A stretch of 21,994 nt of DNA, taken from positions 1 to 21,994 of IMG/VR virus record IMGVR_UViG_3300028573_000063. The stretch is one strand, 5' to 3'. Shown here piece by piece: positions 7,298-15,421 of the stretch. How positions within the stretch are numbered: the stretch's first letter is position 1; every line of letters starts with the position of its first letter. A program made the position numbers and the translations under genes. The stretch is from a virus. The notes beneath the pieces were generated by a model. The model had not been told where the DNA came from. It did no database searches and saw nothing but the letters and a program-made list of their open reading frames with translations.

Positions 7298-9367
7298 TTA
7301 TTGTTGTGAGTTTATTTCATATCCGTCACTAAATGCTGAATTTAGTTGTTGAGGAGTCATTGTGTTTGGTTCTATTGGGTCAGATACATTGCCTTTTGAA
7401 TCCGTAAGTGTAATTGTTTTGTTTACAGGATTTTCAGGATTGATTCCAAGTCCATCAATTTTTATATAAGCCTTAGCATTGGTATTTAAAATAGTGTTCT
7501 GTTGATTGTTTGCCTCTGTCATCAAAGTTTGAAGAATCTGTTTAGCTTGTGCAATATTTGAATTGGCTGGAAGTAAATCTTGCGAAGATAGTTTATCAGC
7601 GACTGTTGTTCCTCCCCCCGCGTTCTTTACTGCCAATAAACTAGAAAGTTCATTTGCTAATGTTTCGTGTTGTGAAAGATACTGGGCGACTGAAGGTGAG
7701 CCTGAAGATTGAGCTATATAGTCTAAGAGACCATTAAAAATAGGTTTTGCTGTATTGATATTATTAGCCGTCATATTTTCAAGATTTAATCCAAAATTCT
7801 TGCTGATTGTCCCAGTTTGTACATCAAGTTGATTCAATAGATTATTATTTGATGTTATATTTTTATTTTGAGTATCAATAGTATTTTTTGAAGGAAGTTT
7901 TAATCCACCTGTCGCTTCTGAATATAAAGTGGCAGCTCGACTTGTAATGGTTGCATTCACAGCGGCAGTTAGTGCACTACGAGAAGCACTCGTTTGGCTT
8001 CCTCCTCCTAAGAAATTCATCAAATATGTATAAGCTTCTTTATCAGTTACGCTAGAGTCAGGCTTAAAATCCTTTACATTAGCAAGTAGTCCATATTGTG
8101 CAACTGAAAGACCATTAGGGTTTGAAGTATTTGTGTTAGAAGGTGCATCTTTTGGAGCAACTGTTGTATCTCCTTGAGGATTTTGTGATATAGATACAGG
8201 TTTGCCGCTAGTATCAAAACCAGAAGTTGCTCCAGGATTCCTCGTCCAATAATTGGTTGCAGCGCCTGTAGCAGGGTCAGTTCCTTTTGCTAATTTATAT
8301 CCTGACTGACCAAGTTTTGTAGCAACATCTTGTTCCTTTTGTGTGAATTGCTGTTGCTGAACATCTATTTTTTGTTGTGCCTGTGTTATTTTAGCTTGTC
8401 CTTGTGCTAGTGTCTGTGATTTATAAAAGTTTGCATCTGATTCTTTTTGTTGTGCTACAGCATCGGAATATGATTTCGCTGCGATATTTTGTTCTCCAAC
8501 AAGCTGTGTTCTCTGTGCTGTAAGAGTATTTCTTTCTGCAAGAAGAGGAGCATTTTCAGCCAATACGGTTGAACGTAGTTGTGATTCATCTACCACTCCA
8601 CCTGATCGAGCTATCTCATCTCTCTTGTTAGCCATAGCAGAGTCGATTGATTTATTTATATCAGCTATTTTTGATGTAACATCAACAACTGCTTGTTGAG
8701 CTTGAGTATAAGCGTCTTTTGACGTAGAAACTTCAGGGATAATTGGGGGTTTTCCCGAATTGCTTGCATCCGTTCCTGCTGAACCTGCCGCACCAGCAAT
8801 TGAACCATTTACGGCATTTTGTGTCGATTGGTCTGGCATTTTATCTCCAGGATAATAATCTGATTGTCCAGGAGTTCCTCTTGAAGTACCTGGAACATAT
8901 TGAATGACGTTACCATGTTCATCTCTTGAAATAGGAGTTCCGTTTGCATCAAAACTATAGTTTGAATTTTGATTTACCCCATTGTTTATAACTGGGGCTG
9001 AAACTGTGCCATTTGGGTTCTGTATTGTTCCTCCAGCACTAGATACCGTTCCGCTAATATTTGTTGCTGTAGGGTCTGTTTTACCGCTTTTAAGGACATT
9101 TAAAAGAGCAGTATTACCTTCGGCTGTACCAATATTGGTTATTCCATACTTTTGTCCCAATGTTTGCCTATTCTGCATTGAAGGGTCTTCCCCAATTGAA
9201 GTTAAATAATCAACTATTGAATTTGGATTTAATTTTGAATAACTATCCTTTAGGTTTGCTATTGTTTGAATAGGTGCTATTTTGAGAGTTGAAAGCTCAT
9301 AAGGAGTTGCGTCTCTTCCTACTGCATCATTTACTGCTGAATGAATCTGATTGTCTTGAATTGACAT
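7298..9367 (-). CDS. Large virion protein, probable ejection/internal protein
   Basis: 689 aa from the ATG at 9367 (MSIQDNQIHSAVNDAVGRDA). This start is chosen because it lies two bases after the stop of the nozzle-like gene; an in-frame ATG 15 codons upstream overlaps that gene and is less likely. Residues about 100-235 are low-complexity Asn/Gly/Thr/Ser-rich. A long coiled-coil-like, Gln/Ala-rich segment lies at about 240-370 (SKDAYTQAQQAVVDVTSKI, QAKITQAQQKIDVQQQQFTQ). The rest is helical with polar linkers. Length, coiled coil and position between the nozzle-like protein and the second ejection candidate fit an internal virion protein that crosses the envelope during infection. It could be a tape-measure-like protein, but no tail-tube genes accompany it. 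No family is recognised. Confidence 0.5.
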   Translation of the reverse strand: MSIQDNQIHSAVNDAVGRDATPYELSTLKIAPIQTIANLKDSYSKLNPNSIVDYLTSIGEDPSMQNRQTLGQKYGITNIGTAEGNTALLNVLKSGKTDPTATNISGTVSSAGGTIQNPNGTVSAPVINNGVNQNSNYSFDANGTPISRDEHGNVIQYVPGTSRGTPGQSDYYPGDKMPDQSTQNAVNGSIAGAAGSAGTDASNSGKPPIIPEVSTSKDAYTQAQQAVVDVTSKIADINKSIDSAMANKRDEIARSGGVVDESQLRSTVLAENAPLLAERNTLTAQRTQLVGEQNIAAKSYSDAVAQQKESDANFYKSQTLAQGQAKITQAQQKIDVQQQQFTQKEQDVATKLGQSGYKLAKGTDPATGAATNYWTRNPGATSGFDTSGKPVSISQNPQGDTTVAPKDAPSNTNTSNPNGLSVAQYGLLANVKDFKPDSSVTDKEAYTYLMNFLGGGSQTSASRSALTAAVNATITSRAATLYSEATGGLKLPSKNTIDTQNKNITSNNNLLNQLDVQTGTISKNFGLNLENMTANNINTAKPIFNGLLDYIAQSSGSPSVAQYLSQHETLANELSSLLAVKNAGGGTTVADKLSSQDLLPANSNIAQAKQILQTLMTEANNQQNTILNTNAKAYIKIDGLGINPENPVNKTITLTDSKGNVSDPIEPNTMTPQQLNSAFSDGYEINSQQ

Positions 9368-9369
9368 AT

Positions 9370-11388
9370 TTATATTGTTATAGTCACAATAGCCCTTATG
9401 ATAGGTTGCCATGTGCTGTTTACTGTTGCTAATTGTATCATAAGTTGGTCTCCTGTAAAACCCTGAACATCAATCCTTGTTCTTTTTGCTGTTAATTTAT
9501 TTGTTGGAGTGATTGAACTAAGGCTTGTTGTTGAACTTCCAGCTATAATATCTTCTCCCTGACCATAGATAGTGACATTTATCGCGTCAGTTCCTGAATT
9601 AGGTGGCGTATCATAATAAATATCTATTGCTTGAAGATTTTTTACATTTATCCATTGGGATTTATAAAAAATGTTCTGATAATTTGTTCCAGTTAAAGGA
9701 AGATAATAAACTGTTGAGTTTCCTGATGGAATATATTGACTTGCAAATATATTGCCATCATATCCTGGAGTTAAAACCTCCATTCTCCTTCCGTAAGAGT
9801 GAATAAAATCTAAATTTCCCATTTCATCACTTCCATGAATTAAAAGTGGGTCAGATATATCAGATGTTGTGTTTAAATGGATACCAGGATAGTTCTTAAA
9901 ATCAAACAATGCACAAGATATAGGTGCATTTCCCCCCAATCCGTCAACTGGTGAATTATATATTTTTGAATATTGAGTAGTTAAGACCTTTCTTAGCGAT
10001 GTATTTACTAACTGATATAAACATGTTTTTCCATTCGCAACTTTTACTGCAACATATAAAACAGAATCAATAACCTTCATATCAATAAATTGACCTGGAA
10101 CTTTTATTGAGTACTGATACGTTAGCCCCGTTCCATTCCATAGAAAAATATAGTTTTGTGCATATCCTTCAGAGCCTCCTCCTACTCCCGTTTTGCCTGC
10201 GGCAATGGCAAGATACTTGTTATTATAATTCCTCATCTGTAAAATACCCCATCCTGCACCCAAATCAATGCCTGCTGATGGTGGAACAGTAATAGTGAAA
10301 GCAGTAACATCTATCTTTTTTATCAAACCCCCTTGAGTAAAAGAAGCACTACCATCCTTTAAAGCAATAAAATCTAAAAATGGTTCTATGATGTGAATGC
10401 CAGAATTTGAAGTTATAGAACCAAAATTTGTCCATGAACTACTCGGTAACGTCATTTTAAAAACAGTACTTGTTGGATATGTAACAAATAAATAACCTGC
10501 AGATGTTGTTCCACCACCACCAATGGCTAGATAACCTCCCGAATTCGCAACACTACCTCCTGATGGATAACCAAGGTCTGTTATTGATGTGGTGGTAATT
10601 CCATATACTTTCGTTGTATCGGTTATTGCATAAGCGCTATATGTTCCTTCTGTACTTGGTATCATATGAACAATGTTCCCATCTAAAATTACCGAAGATG
10701 AACCACTCGCAAGAACATAAAAAATCATATCCTGTGTACTATCAACAGTCCACGATGTACCGTTAGTTGAATAACTTGCATTTCCTGCTGCAGTTAGTGA
10801 TGTACTTGTTCCAATAGTAATATAATTAGTTGCATTTCCTGCTGCAAAATTTATAACTACTACATATTTTGTGTTCGCTGCCAATGTTATCTTGTTCGCT
10901 CCAGTAAAAGTAAACTGCATCAAAGTATAACCAGATGAACCAGAACCAAGAGTTGAACCTCCTGAAATAGCTAATCGTGTTCCTGTAGGAGTTCCATTTA
11001 CCCCATAAGTACCAGTGTGCGCAAATACTTCTGCATAAATTGTTGAACCAGAAATTGATCCGCCATCAGTTACTGAGATATATGCTTGAACACTTCCAAG
11101 CGTTGTCATTGTCGTAACTGAAAACGATTGTGCGTAGTTATCAGTACTTCCTAAATATAACTTTACTCCTGCGTTTCGATTTGATTTATCATAACTATCG
11201 ACAGTAAATGGATTGATATTAAGCCAATCTAGAGAGGCTGATAACGGAGCAATTTGTTCTTCTTGAACACCAGTATCTAAATATGAGATAGGATTAGCAC
11301 CAGCAATAAGATAGTTCTGATTCTTTTGAGAATATTGAGGAATCTCTGGTGTCATCTTCAAAAAGTTTTCTATTGCTATTTTTTTCAT
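9370..11388 (-). CDS. Nozzle-like tail protein with beta-sandwich domain
   Basis: 672 aa, almost wholly beta-rich. Residues about 80-228 look like a carbohydrate-binding-type jelly roll (YAQSFSVTTMTTLGSVQAYI ... GTPTGTRLAISGG ... LAANTKYVVVINF). Residues about 240-530 contain repeated short beta blades (TKVYGITTTSITDLGYPSGG, NYIFLWNGTGLTYQYSIKV), suggesting a propeller. The C-terminal 140 residues form another beta unit (AIDIYYDTPPNSGTDAINVT ... AKRTRIDVQGFTGDQLMIQL). In P22- and T7-like phages the gene after the adaptor encodes a propeller-containing nozzle that closes the head and leads DNA into the tail; that order is seen here. The start overlaps the previous stop (ATGA). Possible sugar binding by the jelly roll is inference. 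Alternative: a tail spike. Confidence 0.55.
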   Translation of the reverse strand: MKKIAIENFLKMTPEIPQYSQKNQNYLIAGANPISYLDTGVQEEQIAPLSASLDWLNINPFTVDSYDKSNRNAGVKLYLGSTDNYAQSFSVTTMTTLGSVQAYISVTDGGSISGSTIYAEVFAHTGTYGVNGTPTGTRLAISGGSTLGSGSSGYTLMQFTFTGANKITLAANTKYVVVINFAAGNATNYITIGTSTSLTAAGNASYSTNGTSWTVDSTQDMIFYVLASGSSSVILDGNIVHMIPSTEGTYSAYAITDTTKVYGITTTSITDLGYPSGGSVANSGGYLAIGGGGTTSAGYLFVTYPTSTVFKMTLPSSSWTNFGSITSNSGIHIIEPFLDFIALKDGSASFTQGGLIKKIDVTAFTITVPPSAGIDLGAGWGILQMRNYNNKYLAIAAGKTGVGGGSEGYAQNYIFLWNGTGLTYQYSIKVPGQFIDMKVIDSVLYVAVKVANGKTCLYQLVNTSLRKVLTTQYSKIYNSPVDGLGGNAPISCALFDFKNYPGIHLNTTSDISDPLLIHGSDEMGNLDFIHSYGRRMEVLTPGYDGNIFASQYIPSGNSTVYYLPLTGTNYQNIFYKSQWINVKNLQAIDIYYDTPPNSGTDAINVTIYGQGEDIIAGSSTTSLSSITPTNKLTAKRTRIDVQGFTGDQLMIQLATVNSTWQPIIRAIVTITI

Positions 11389-11768
11389 TGTGTTAAAGCA
11401 TTAACTGCGCTGTCATAATCTCTCCAGTTTTCACCTATTTCTGAGATAAAAATCCTCTCTATACCTGTAGCTGAGCAGTGTTCTTTTCTATAAGGTGCAT
11501 TAAGGTCATCTCCAGGTTCTACAAAATTGATTTCAGGTTTGTTCATTTCAAAGTTAATGTCAAAAGCTGTTATGTCTTCTTCTTTTATTCCTCTGTCAAG
11601 ACACAGTGCTTGTTCCCATAGTTCGTGAATAGCAACAGCAAGTTCAAACTTCCAGTTTCCCATTTCTGATACTCGTATCTGCCAAACACCGTATGAATCA
11701 ATCCAATAATCACCAGAAGTCTGGTATCTTTGCTCGCTATGCGGAATTGTTTGAATGTTTATGTTCAT
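11385..11768 (-). CDS. HELxE-motif phage protein, zincin-like candidate
   Basis: 127 aa from the ATG at 11768, one base after the adaptor stop (TAA-A-ATG); an ATG eight codons upstream would overlap that gene. The core is MGNWKFELAVAIHELWEQAL, with HELWE at residues 48-52, followed by GIKEEDITAFDINFE, PGDDLNAPYRKEH (His97) and a C-terminal IGENWRDYDSAV. I recall similar short proteins with HELVE and Y.REH motifs in other tailed phages, usually unannotated. The HELxE helix plus a distal His resembles a metal-binding zincin site with the second His replaced by Glu. Metal binding or peptidase activity is inference. Placed between adaptor and nozzle, it may be a head-tail completion or maturation protein. 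Confidence 0.55.
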   Translation of the reverse strand: MNINIQTIPHSEQRYQTSGDYWIDSYGVWQIRVSEMGNWKFELAVAIHELWEQALCLDRGIKEEDITAFDINFEMNKPEINFVEPGDDLNAPYRKEHCSATGIERIFISEIGENWRDYDSAVNALTQ

Positions 11769-11769
11769 T

Positions 11770-12540
11770 TTATGACATTGAATTAAATCCAAACGGATAA
11801 ACCCATCCTCCTGCTAACTCTTGACCTTCCACAATTCCTAATTCATCAGGAATATGTGCAGAAGCATAAGATTTAATTTCAGCCAATCTCTTTGCAAATA
11901 AAACTTTTGCCTTTTCACTCGCGTCATCATCTCCAAGTCTTTTGTGTATATCAATCAAAGAACCTTGAACTATTGCATCATGGAAAGACGGAAATATCTT
12001 AGGAACATCAGTGTCATTTACGAGTTTATCTTGTGTTGCAATATAATACATTTTAACTCCGTCAGTCACAGGATATTTTGTCACATCAGTAACAAGTGGA
12101 TTGAGAACAAAATACGTTCCAAACATTACAGCTTTTGGCTGTTCTTCATTAAATGTGTATTCAGGGTCTGTAATTGAATCAGGGTCAATAATATCTACTC
12201 TTTGATATTCATTTACCAGTGGAGTTGCTACATTAGCTGGTCGGAATGCTACCCAGATAGATTTAATTTTTTCGTATGCTGGTGCTGTTCCGCTCCCATC
12301 AGGAAAACTGTACGAACCATCACCGATAATTAGGTCAGAAGTAGCTTGAGTCATGTAAAAATTCTCATTTACTGCTCTAACCGCTTCCTGTAGTTGACCA
12401 TAATATTTATTGATAATTCTGTTATAGTCACCTGTTGAAAAAGTATTTGTGTTACATTTACCAAGAAAGTAAATGTCTTGAAGAAGACCTCCAAGTGTCG
12501 ATGATGTATCATTATATTGAAGCCCTGGGTATGTAGTCAT
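11770..12540 (-). CDS. Head-tail adaptor-like protein
   Basis: 256 aa. The N-terminal half is helical with a Tyr-rich turn (DYNRIINKYYGQLQEAVRAV), the middle is a beta section (DLIIGDGSYSFPDGSG ... IKSIWVAFRP ... VMFGTYFVLNP) and the C-terminal part is a helical bundle (FPSFHDAIVQGSLIDIHKRL then KAKVLFAKRLAEIKSYASA). This helix-beta-helix arrangement, with a conserved FPxxxHDAI-type turn before the final helices, is typical of adaptor/tail tubular protein A-like proteins that dock under the portal ring. The gene stands directly before the HELxE and nozzle-like genes, as expected for a short-tailed phage connector. The closing segment GGWVYPFGFNSMS could reach towards the portal or nozzle. The start is one base after the fibre gene stop. 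Confidence 0.6.
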   Translation of the reverse strand: MTTYPGLQYNDTSSTLGGLLQDIYFLGKCNTNTFSTGDYNRIINKYYGQLQEAVRAVNENFYMTQATSDLIIGDGSYSFPDGSGTAPAYEKIKSIWVAFRPANVATPLVNEYQRVDIIDPDSITDPEYTFNEEQPKAVMFGTYFVLNPLVTDVTKYPVTDGVKMYYIATQDKLVNDTDVPKIFPSFHDAIVQGSLIDIHKRLGDDDASEKAKVLFAKRLAEIKSYASAHIPDELGIVEGQELAGGWVYPFGFNSMS

Positions 12541-12541
12541 G

Positions 12542-12988
12542 TTAATTGATTATAAAATAAATAATTGTTGAACTGTCAGTAGCGGACGAGCTAGAGAGAG
12601 TAAAACTTCCTGATGTCGTTGTGTATGATATATGTCCGAGTGTCCCTCCTGAAGTTGAACGAGATGTAATTATTAAAGATGTCGTGGTCGCAAGATTATT
12701 TGATACTGTTGCTGAACCTGCGCCAAGAGAGACTGTACCGATATAATTATTGTTCCTCAGATAAGTCATTATAGTTGGAGATTGCTCTGTAATCAAGTCG
12801 ATCGTATCTTGAGTGAGAGGGAAAGTAAGTTGTCCTGAATTTTCAGTTAAAGTATCTATGCTATCTGACTGTTGAGAAAGAGTATCATTTACATCATTTA
12901 AAGAACTATCCAAATTATCAGAAAAATCTTGCAGATTACTGTCATTATCATCCAATCTTTGTGTTATTTCGTCTATTTGGTCTTGCAT
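12542..12988 (-). CDS. Short trimeric fibre protein
   Basis: 148 aa. Residues 1-52 are a regular acidic coiled coil (IDEITQRLDDNDSNLQDFSD ... LDSSLNDVNDTLSQQSDSID), suitable for a trimeric stalk. The C-terminal ~65 residues are a recurrent phage beta module (IGTVSLGAGSATVSNNLATT, TSGGTLGHISYTTTSGSFTL, SSATDSSTIIYFIIN) that I know from tail-fibre and appendage proteins of many phages. It follows the glycine-rich adhesin gene (TAA-T-ATG) and precedes the adaptor. It is probably a small fibre, a head fibre or a trimerising partner for the neighbouring adhesin. Confidence 0.65.
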   Translation of the reverse strand: MQDQIDEITQRLDDNDSNLQDFSDNLDSSLNDVNDTLSQQSDSIDTLTENSGQLTFPLTQDTIDLITEQSPTIMTYLRNNNYIGTVSLGAGSATVSNNLATTTSLIITSRSTSGGTLGHISYTTTSGSFTLSSSSATDSSTIIYFIIN

Positions 12989-12989
12989 A

Positions 12990-14114
12990 TTATTGTCCGC
13001 TATTTTTCTTACTCCAAGTTGTTGAGCTTACAATTTTTTCTTTCCAAGATGAAACATTATTTGATACTGTTTTCCATAAAGTCTTTAAAGGGGTACTAGA
13101 TTTTGCAATAAATTGTCCTAAATTCATTACATAATGAATACCTGAAAGTGTCGCAGCATAAACTTTTGACATTAGTGTTTGAAATGTTCCAATAGATAGA
13201 GTATAGGTTACTCCTGAAAGAAGTGCATGAATTGAACGTACTATTCCAGTATTCCCAAGAGATAAGGCATAAGATACTCCTGAAAGAGTGGCTGTATATG
13301 CTGTACCATTCGACATTACAAGTGAACCGCTTGATGTAAATGTATAAATATCTCTACCTCCTGATGAAGTGTGTGAACCTCCTGAAATTGTCCAGCCAGT
13401 TAAATCTGTTGTTAAAAATGAAACAATAACGATACCCGCTGAACCATTACCGCCTGTTTGCTGAGCATTTGAACTTCCACCTCCACCTGAACCAGTATTT
13501 GCAGTTGCGTTTGTTGCTGCTAATGTCGAACCGTCTGAACCATTACCTCCAATACTCGAACCGCCTGTTCCTTTTGTTCCTGCTAAATAAGCTCCGCCTC
13601 CTCCTCCTCCAGCATAGAATAATGCTGAACCTGATATTGAATTTGATGTACCAGTTCCACCATTACCTGCTGTTGTACCACTTCCTGAGACTCCCGCACT
13701 CGCTGAACCTCCACCTCCACCTGATGGGAATGGTGTTCCGACAGAAGTATTGCCTCCCGCGTTACCCAATTCACCCCCCGAAGCTGTTGACGAACCTCCT
13801 GATGTTCCCGCTCCTCCTGATGACGCTCCTGCACCACCGCCAGAGCCTCCATTAAAGGCAGCGGACGGAGTAGCATTTACTCCACCTCCACCTCCACCTC
13901 CATGAGCGGTCAAAGTATCAAAAGTTGAGTTTTGACCGTTTCCTGGGTCAACTGTACCTGAACTATTCCCGCTTCCTCCGTTACCGACGCTTACTGTGTA
14001 TGTTCCCGATGTCAGTGTGTGTGCTGAATCATACAAATAACCACCAGCGCCTCCACCTCCGTCGCCTCCACCTCCACCTCCAGCAACTACAAGTACTCTG
14101 GCATTTATTGACAT
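12990..14114 (-). CDS. Glycine-rich adhesin-like protein
   Basis: 374 aa. It opens with RVLVVAGGGGGGDGGGGAGG, the start of the widespread glycine-rich domain, and stays dominated by Gly runs with Ser, Ala, Thr and Asn to about residue 225. Gly-rich phage adhesins such as T-even gp38 and S16-type tips pack such runs as polyglycine-II helices with variable receptor-binding loops between them. A beta strand (GSAGIVIVSFLTTDLTGWTI) closes this region. Then three related units follow: YTATLSGVSYALSLG (273-287), IHALLSGVTYTLSIG (295-309) and YAATLSGIHYVMNLG (319-333). The end (TLWKTVSNNVSSWKEKIVSS) is Trp- and Lys-containing and possibly amphipathic. The predicted role is virion surface display or host recognition. 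Sitting next to a short fibre gene supports this. Confidence 0.65.
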   Translation of the reverse strand: MSINARVLVVAGGGGGGDGGGGAGGYLYDSAHTLTSGTYTVSVGNGGSGNSSGTVDPGNGQNSTFDTLTAHGGGGGGGVNATPSAAFNGGSGGGAGASSGGAGTSGGSSTASGGELGNAGGNTSVGTPFPSGGGGGSASAGVSGSGTTAGNGGTGTSNSISGSALFYAGGGGGGAYLAGTKGTGGSSIGGNGSDGSTLAATNATANTGSGGGGSSNAQQTGGNGSAGIVIVSFLTTDLTGWTISGGSHTSSGGRDIYTFTSSGSLVMSNGTAYTATLSGVSYALSLGNTGIVRSIHALLSGVTYTLSIGTFQTLMSKVYAATLSGIHYVMNLGQFIAKSSTPLKTLWKTVSNNVSSWKEKIVSSTTWSKKNSGQ

Positions 14115-14121
14115 TTATTTT

Positions 14122-14529
14122 TTATGAACTAATCTGAATCTGTCCGTTTGTATCTGCTGTAAGAACAAATGTATCACTCGAACCCATATTTACTTCTGAA
14201 CCGAAATCATACCAACAAACTACTGTGCTTGTTGTTACATCTTTAATACCTATGTATCTCCACTGTGGAACTACACCCGAAGCAGTCATGGTTAGATTTG
14301 AGAATATAAGCTTATAAGCACCTGATGTTTGGCTTGAGCTTGATATTGTCAGATAGTTTGGGTTTGAACCTGAAAAGTTCGCATACGATATTTCTCCCGT
14401 TGGTGCTGTTGAAGCAGCCGTTGGTGCTGTATCTGTTAAATAGATAGCAAACTGGTCTGTTGACAAATTGTCATCTGTTACAATATGCAGAATCGCTACG
14501 TTTATTTTATTTCCTGTTAATGTTGACAT
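14122..14529 (-). CDS. Beta-rich virion structural protein
   Basis: 135 aa, no strong family recognised. The sequence alternates beta strands and polar turns: INVAILHIVTDDNLSTDQFA, ISYANFSGSNPNYLTISSSS, GAYKLIFSNLTMTASGVVPQ, WRYIGIKDVTTSTVVCWYDF, FVLTADTNGQIQISS. This composition is common in small phage head- or fibre-associated proteins that precede glycine-rich adhesins. It is separated from the upstream small basic gene by a 66-base spacer containing a hairpin and an AT-rich leader. It precedes the adhesin gene by seven bases. A role as a base or assembly partner of the adhesin is possible but inferred from position only. Confidence 0.55.
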   Translation of the reverse strand: MSTLTGNKINVAILHIVTDDNLSTDQFAIYLTDTAPTAASTAPTGEISYANFSGSNPNYLTISSSSQTSGAYKLIFSNLTMTASGVVPQWRYIGIKDVTTSTVVCWYDFGSEVNMGSSDTFVLTADTNGQIQISS

Positions 14530-14563
14530 ATATTTTTTATATTATTGTTATTAAGCACTATTT

Positions 14564-14587
14564 CTTGCACCTAGTTAAAGATGCAAG
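14564..14587. other. Hairpin in spacer after the basic-protein pair
   Basis: In the transcribed (minus) orientation CTTGCATC and GGTGCAAG form an eight-pair stem (one G-U) with an eight-base loop. No U-run follows in either direction, so it is not a standard terminator. It lies in the spacer between the small basic paralogues and the fibre genes and could protect or process the message at that boundary. Confidence 0.45.
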
Positions 14588-14595
14588 ATAAGTGT

Positions 14596-14766
14596 CTAAT
14601 AACCCATTGTTTTACGAACTGAATTCTGAACTTTTGACATTGATGGTTTTGACTTCGTTAATTTTTTGTCCATTTTTGTCATTAGCTTTCCCTTCATTTT
14701 AGCCATACCACCAATTTTTGTTGGTTGAATAGGTTTCAATTTTGTTTGCTGTTGCTGTTGTACCAT
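14596..14766 (-). CDS. Small basic protein with C-terminal RKTMGY tail (copy 2)
   Basis: 56 aa from the ATG at 14766, four bases after the stop of the preceding paralogue; a longer in-frame extension to 14841 overlaps that gene and is rejected. It is very basic (KMKGKLMTKMDKKLTKSK) after a Gln run (MVQQQQQ). Its final 16 residues PSMSKVQNSVRKTMGY match 11 of 16 positions of the neighbour's PSIGKIKNSLRKTMGY, so the two are tandem paralogues. The stop is TAG, unlike the TAA used by most genes here. A basic protein of this size in the head region could bind DNA inside the capsid, with the tail as a docking peptide. No family recognised; function inferred. Confidence 0.65.
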   Translation of the reverse strand: MVQQQQQTKLKPIQPTKIGGMAKMKGKLMTKMDKKLTKSKPSMSKVQNSVRKTMGY

Positions 14767-14770
14767 ATTT

Positions 14771-15001
14771 TTATTTGTAACCCATTGTTTTTCGCAATGA
14801 ATTTTTAATCTTGCCAATAGATGGCATTTTAGAACTTCCACTGTATGGAGTCCCTGATGGTTTCTTAACTTTCACATCCTTTTTTCCACCCTTTTGAGCA
14901 GTCATCTTTCTTGAGTTTTGAGTTTCAGCTAAAGGTGAATTGACTTTACCCATCTGGGTTGATTTATTTTCTTTAATTATGTTGTGTCTTTTAATAGCCA
15001 T
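14771..15001 (-). CDS. Small basic protein with C-terminal RKTMGYK tail (copy 1)
   Basis: 76 aa, strongly basic, with low-complexity lysine-rich middle (MTAQKGGKKDVKVKKPSGTP) and C-terminus KMPSIGKIKNSLRKTMGYK. It overlaps the end of the preceding 141-aa gene by 11 bases and is followed by its shorter paralogue. The DNA around both 3' ends is also similar (taacccattgttt on the plus strand at 14599 and 14778), supporting duplication. The protein just upstream also ends RKQLYGY, so three consecutive gene products share a related terminus. Probable minor capsid or DNA-associated protein; no domain recognised. Confidence 0.65.
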   Translation of the reverse strand: MAIKRHNIIKENKSTQMGKVNSPLAETQNSRKMTAQKGGKKDVKVKKPSGTPYSGSSKMPSIGKIKNSLRKTMGYK

Positions 15002-15416
15002 ATAATTGTTTTCTGTGGTCTAGTAACTGTTGTTTGAACTTAGGCGAGCAATACGACCATTCTAATGCTCCCAAAAGTCCGTAATCGCGTGTAAAATTCT
15101 TTTTTCCTGCATTTTCTGATGGGTCTGCAAGAAAAAGTTTTTCCTTCTGAAAGTCAGATTTCATTCTAACATTCACATTCTTATCCAATAATTTCTTTTT
15201 AGTTTCAAAATATTCTTCTTGGATTCTCAATAGGTCTTCAGCCTGTCCTGCTGGAACTTTAACTGTTCCCACATAAAGCTTTCCGTTGATTCTAATTCCT
15301 CCGTCTGTCATCTGTCGATCAATATTGATAGTGACCATTTCTTCCGTAGGTTCTTTGGCAAGTTTAACTTCTGGTGTAGGGTTTACCGCCTTGATTTCTT
15401 CTGGTTGTTTTTTCAT
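14991..15416 (-). CDS. Conserved-looking virion-region protein of unknown function (141 aa)
   Basis: 141 aa. A charged, proline-containing N-terminus (about 1-28) is followed by a beta section (VTINIDRQMTDGGIRINGKL, YVGTVKVPAG), a helix (QAEDLLRIQEEYFETKKKLL) and a basic C-terminal region (FTRDYGLLGALEWSYCSPKF ... LLDHRKQLYGY). No family is recognised. The compact beta-plus-helix region looks folded, and the protein sits in the head module between the coiled-coil gene and the basic paralogues. The terminal RKQLYGY resembles the RKTMGY tails encoded next, suggesting a common binding partner such as the capsid. It starts five bases after the preceding stop and overlaps the next gene by 11 bases, so translation is probably coupled. 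Confidence 0.55.
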   Translation of the reverse strand: MKKQPEEIKAVNPTPEVKLAKEPTEEMVTINIDRQMTDGGIRINGKLYVGTVKVPAGQAEDLLRIQEEYFETKKKLLDKNVNVRMKSDFQKEKLFLADPSENAGKKNFTRDYGLLGALEWSYCSPKFKQQLLDHRKQLYGY

Positions 15417-15421
15417 ATCAG

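Noticed and set aside
9368-9412. Upstream ATG at 9412 for the large virion protein.
   Set aside because: The extra 15 residues lie inside the nozzle-like gene; ATG 9367 lies two bases after that gene's stop.
13469-13855. Leucine/histidine-rich plus-strand frame opposite the glycine-rich gene, and a minus-strand frame at 13583-13876.
   Set aside because: These are products of the repetitive GGN codon runs read in other frames; their composition is unnatural and the glycine-rich frame is clearly the real one.
14767-14841. Longer start (ATG 14841) for the shorter basic paralogue.
   Set aside because: It overlaps the upstream paralogue out of frame and adds unrelated residues; ATG 14766 follows the TAA by four bases as at other junctions.
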